NCBI GenBank assembly: GCA_937911795.1
Contig: CALDPJ010000320.1
Coordinates: 1-9,285, forward strand
DNA from: an uncultured Flavobacteriales bacterium
GTDB lineage: Bacteria; Bacteroidota; Bacteroidia; Flavobacteriales_D; SKUL01
Direction: 5' to 3'
DNA length: 9,285 bases
Each line of letters begins with the position of its first letter. Position 1 is the stretch's first letter. Made by a program: the position numbers and the translations under genes. Shown piece after piece: positions 7,450-9,285 of this stretch. The notes beneath the pieces were generated by a model, which was not told the origin of the DNA, ran no database searches, and saw only the letters and a program-made list of their open reading frames with translations.

Positions 7450-8777
7450 TGCGCGCTCAGAAAAACATATGGTCGGAAGTGGATTGGGTAGCGGTATTTC
7501 TCTACCTGATTCTGGTTACCATTGGCTGGATAAATATTTATGCAGCCAGCTACACTCCCGAACATTCCAACATCTTTGATTCTTCTCAGGAGTACGGAAA
7601 GCAATTTATCTGGATCTGTACTGCCGTAGTTCTGGGCATGACGATTATGCTCATTGAAGGCGATTTTTTCAGGAAAACATCTTTTCTGCTCTACGGGGTG
7701 GTGATGCTGCTGCTGGTGGCGGTATTGATTTTCGGTAAAGAGGTAAACGGTGCCAAAGCATGGTTTGGCTTCGGAAGTTTCGGGATCCAGCCTTCTGAAT
7801 TCTCGAAATTCGCGATTTCGCTGGCCCTGGCGACCTACCTGGGTAAAACCAACCGCAAGTTTCAGAGTTTGCAAACCAAATCTATTGTGGCTGGTCTCAT
7901 CGCATTGCCGGCCATGCTCATTCTGTTGCAGCCCGACACCGGAACGGTTCTGGTGTATTCTGCATTTGTACTGGTTCTGTACCGCGAAGGATTGTCTGGA
8001 AATATTCTGCTGTTTGCGACCATTGCAGCGGCATTGTCTGTACTGGCATTGCTGTTTAAGGAAACGACAATTCTGATTCCGTTTACCGCTGAAGAAATAA
8101 CAGGACAATATATTTTAATGGGACTCATCATCGTCATCGGGCTGTTGTCGGTAATGATTGTCCGGAATTTTGTGCTGCCGCGATTCCGTAAAAAAGCCTA
8201 TTGGTTTCTGGCCACAGCCTGCGTGGGAAGTATTTTGCTTATTGGTTCCCTGGATTATGTGGTAGACAACGTACTGGAGCCGCATCAAAGCACACGGATC
8301 AAGATTCTGCTTGGTTTAACCGAAGATCCACTTGGCGCGGGATACAATGTAAACCAAAGCAAAACTGCCATCGGTTCGGGTGGTTTTACCGGCAAGGGAT
8401 TTCTTAATGGCACGTTGACGAAGTACAAGTACGTACCGATGCAAAGCACCGACTTTATCTTTTGCACCATTGGTGAAGAATGGGGATTTCTGGGGACTTC
8501 TGCCGTGGTCATACTCTTCGTTGTGCTGATCCTGCGGCTCATCTTCCTCGCCGAACGGCAACGATCTAAATTTACGCGCATATACGGCTACTGCGTGGCC
8601 AGTATTCTGTTCATCCACCTGCTCATCAATATCGGGATGGCCATCGGTTTGGCGCCGGTTGTGGGCATTCCCCTGCCATTTATCAGCTATGGCGGATCGT
8701 CGCTCTGGGGATTCACCATCCTCGTATTCATCTTCCTGAAACTGGATTCCGAACGACTCTATGCACTCGGAAATTAA
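7449..8777 (+). CDS. rodA: Peptidoglycan glycosyltransferase RodA (SEDS family)
   Basis: Inner-membrane glycosyltransferase that polymerises lipid II into glycan strands together with PBP2. SEDS motifs are present: GAKAWFGFGSFGIQPSEFSK (101-120), QPDTGT (161-166), DPLGAGYNVNQSKTAIGSGG (293-312), STDFIFCTIGEEWGFLG (333-349) and GIPLPFISYGGSS (404-416 region). D335 in STDFIF corresponds to the catalytic aspartate of the family (Asp262 in E. coli RodA, from memory). At 442 residues it is about 70 longer than E. coli RodA. I count about twelve hydrophobic segments instead of ten; the extra material lies around 204-250, between the QPDTGT region and the catalytic loop. The ATG overlaps the mrdA stop by one base (TAATG), suggesting coupled translation. 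It is the last gene of the cluster. RodA rather than FtsW is inferred from the PBP2 neighbour. Confidence 0.96.
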   Translation: MRAQKNIWSEVDWVAVFLYLILVTIGWINIYAASYTPEHSNIFDSSQEYGKQFIWICTAVVLGMTIMLIEGDFFRKTSFLLYGVVMLLLVAVLIFGKEVNGAKAWFGFGSFGIQPSEFSKFAISLALATYLGKTNRKFQSLQTKSIVAGLIALPAMLILLQPDTGTVLVYSAFVLVLYREGLSGNILLFATIAAALSVLALLFKETTILIPFTAEEITGQYILMGLIIVIGLLSVMIVRNFVLPRFRKKAYWFLATACVGSILLIGSLDYVVDNVLEPHQSTRIKILLGLTEDPLGAGYNVNQSKTAIGSGGFTGKGFLNGTLTKYKYVPMQSTDFIFCTIGEEWGFLGTSAVVILFVVLILRLIFLAERQRSKFTRIYGYCVASILFIHLLINIGMAIGLAPVVGIPLPFISYGGSSLWGFTILVFIFLKLDSERLYALGN

Positions 8778-8795
8778 TTAAGACGACTTCAGTCC

Positions 8796-8830
8796 AAAAA
8801 AAAGACCGCTACAGGAGCGGTCTTTCAATT
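8796..8830. terminator. Bidirectional intrinsic terminator between rodA and the isomerase gene
   Basis: A perfect 10-bp stem AAAGACCGCT (8801-8810) / AGCGGTCTTT (8816-8825) closes a 5-base loop. Eight A precede the loop side (8796-8803), so the minus-strand transcript ends in a run of T: a strong terminator for the isomerase gene. On the plus strand the stem ends in TTT and is followed by T-rich CAATTCTTTATT, a fair terminator for rodA. Its position in a convergent gap of 74 bases fits use by both. Confidence 0.9.
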
Positions 8831-8843
8831 CTTTATTGCTGAA

Positions 8844-8874
8844 ACGAACGATTAATAAAACTTAGATCGTTCGT
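8844..8874. repeat. 9-bp inverted repeat across the isomerase stop codon
   Basis: ACGAACGAT (8844-8852) and ATCGTTCGT (8866-8874) are perfect reverse complements separated by 13 bases. In the minus-strand transcript this forms a hairpin holding the last codons and part of the stop codon (8852-8854), about 20 bases before the terminator hairpin. No T-run follows it, so it is not a terminator on its own. It could protect the mRNA 3' end or be chance. Confidence 0.5.
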
Positions 8875-9285
8875 CTTTAACATCCGCCTTTTCCTTAAGT
8901 GCCTCGTATGCCGCACCGGGTGCACGTGAGCTCATGCGTGATGCAATTGATTGCCGTTCGGAGTTATATTCCTCCACCTGCATCGGTTCAACGATATTTT
9001 CTACCTGAACCACATAAACGCCGCGATTGCCCTTCAACGGGAAGGACATCTGGCCACTTTCAAGCGTGAGTGCTTTGGCCACCACCTCTGGTTCCTGTGA
9101 ACCCTGAAGCGATGGATTTGCAAACGAAACCGAACTGGCTGAATTTACCTGAACGGCAAGCGCGTCGGCCAATTCCTGAAGACTGGATTTGCCTTCCATT
9201 TGCGCCTGAAGTTCCTCAGCTTTCAGATCACGGATCACCTCTGCTTCTACAATATCCCGCACATCTTCGAATGGAGCGGTACCTT
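8852..9285 (-). CDS. SurA/PpiD-like peptidyl-prolyl cis-trans isomerase, C-terminal part (cut by window edge)
   Basis: Only the last 144 codons are visible. The frame stays open to the right edge (GTAPFED precedes a GTG-encoded valine at 9260-9262 that should not be taken as a start). The visible part resembles the ending of PpiD-type proteins with a SurA-like N-terminal domain: FEDVRDIVEAEVIRDLKAEELQAQM, a small helical stretch SSLQELADAL, then ALTLESGQMSFPLKGNRGVYVVQVENI, typical of the fold after the parvulin domains. Such proteins are anchored in the inner membrane and help fold exported proteins in the periplasm. In Bacteroidota they are about 700 residues, so most of the gene lies outside. 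The parvulin active site is not visible, so the subfamily is inferred. It is convergent with rodA. Confidence 0.8.
   Translation of the reverse strand, partial: GTAPFEDVRDIVEAEVIRDLKAEELQAQMEGKSSLQELADALAVQVNSASSVSFANPSLQGSQEPEVVAKALTLESGQMSFPLKGNRGVYVVQVENIVEPMQVEEYNSERQSIASRMSSRAPGAAYEALKEKADVKDERSKFY

Noticed and set aside
7251..8108. Long minus-strand open frame of 285 codons opposite mrdA/rodA
   Set aside because: It is antisense to strongly conserved RodA, is rich in Gln, Arg and Asn as expected for a shadow frame, and shows no domain.
9260..9262. GTG as the start of the right-edge minus-strand gene
   Set aside because: The same frame continues without a stop to the window edge and encodes family-like sequence (PFED) before the GTG.
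1..9285. tRNA, rRNA, CRISPR, insertion sequence, prophage or defence genes
   Set aside because: I found no tRNA-like fold, no regularly spaced repeats, and no transposase, integrase or nuclease motifs. Nearly all bases belong to recognised housekeeping genes.

Overview
The window is a piece of a Bacteroidota chromosome, most likely Flavobacteriia or a close relative. This is inferred from three things: the protein sequences (PurH with KHNNACG, a cysteine-rich PBP2, a long RodA, a PpiD-like isomerase ending), the near absence of Shine-Dalgarno sites, and a balanced base composition. From memory, the order permease / purH / mreB-mreC-mreD-mrdA-rodA is also common in that phylum. I see no mobile element, CRISPR array, tRNA, rRNA or sign of recent transfer.

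Layout. Positions 1-138 hold no gene, but they contain a long inverted repeat. A complete MacB/FtsX-type ABC transporter permease follows on the minus strand (139-1419). It diverges from purH (1545-3128, +), the bifunctional enzyme for the last two steps of IMP synthesis. After a 110-base gap comes the cell-elongation cluster on the plus strand: mreB, mreC, mreD, mrdA (PBP2) and rodA. The last four genes are almost fused: there are 2 bases between mreC and mreD, none between mreD and mrdA, and a 1-base overlap between mrdA and rodA. A strong hairpin at 8796-8830 can terminate transcription in both directions. It separates rodA from the 3' end of a convergent gene for a SurA/PpiD-like peptidyl-prolyl isomerase that runs off the right edge.

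How the genes work together. MreB filaments on the inner face of the membrane, with MreC and MreD, organise the elongasome. RodA (a SEDS glycosyltransferase) polymerises glycan strands and PBP2 cross-links them. All catalytic motifs expected for these proteins are present. The isomerase would help fold exported proteins, and the permease moves an unknown substrate. PurH is metabolic and linked to the cluster only by position.

I do not see a previously undescribed system; this is a conserved housekeeping region. The points most worth a second look are: a possible Cys3His metal site in PBP2; an extra hydrophobic hairpin in RodA; the uncertain PurH start with a small overlapping upstream reading frame; and strong inverted repeats at the left edge and across the isomerase stop codon.
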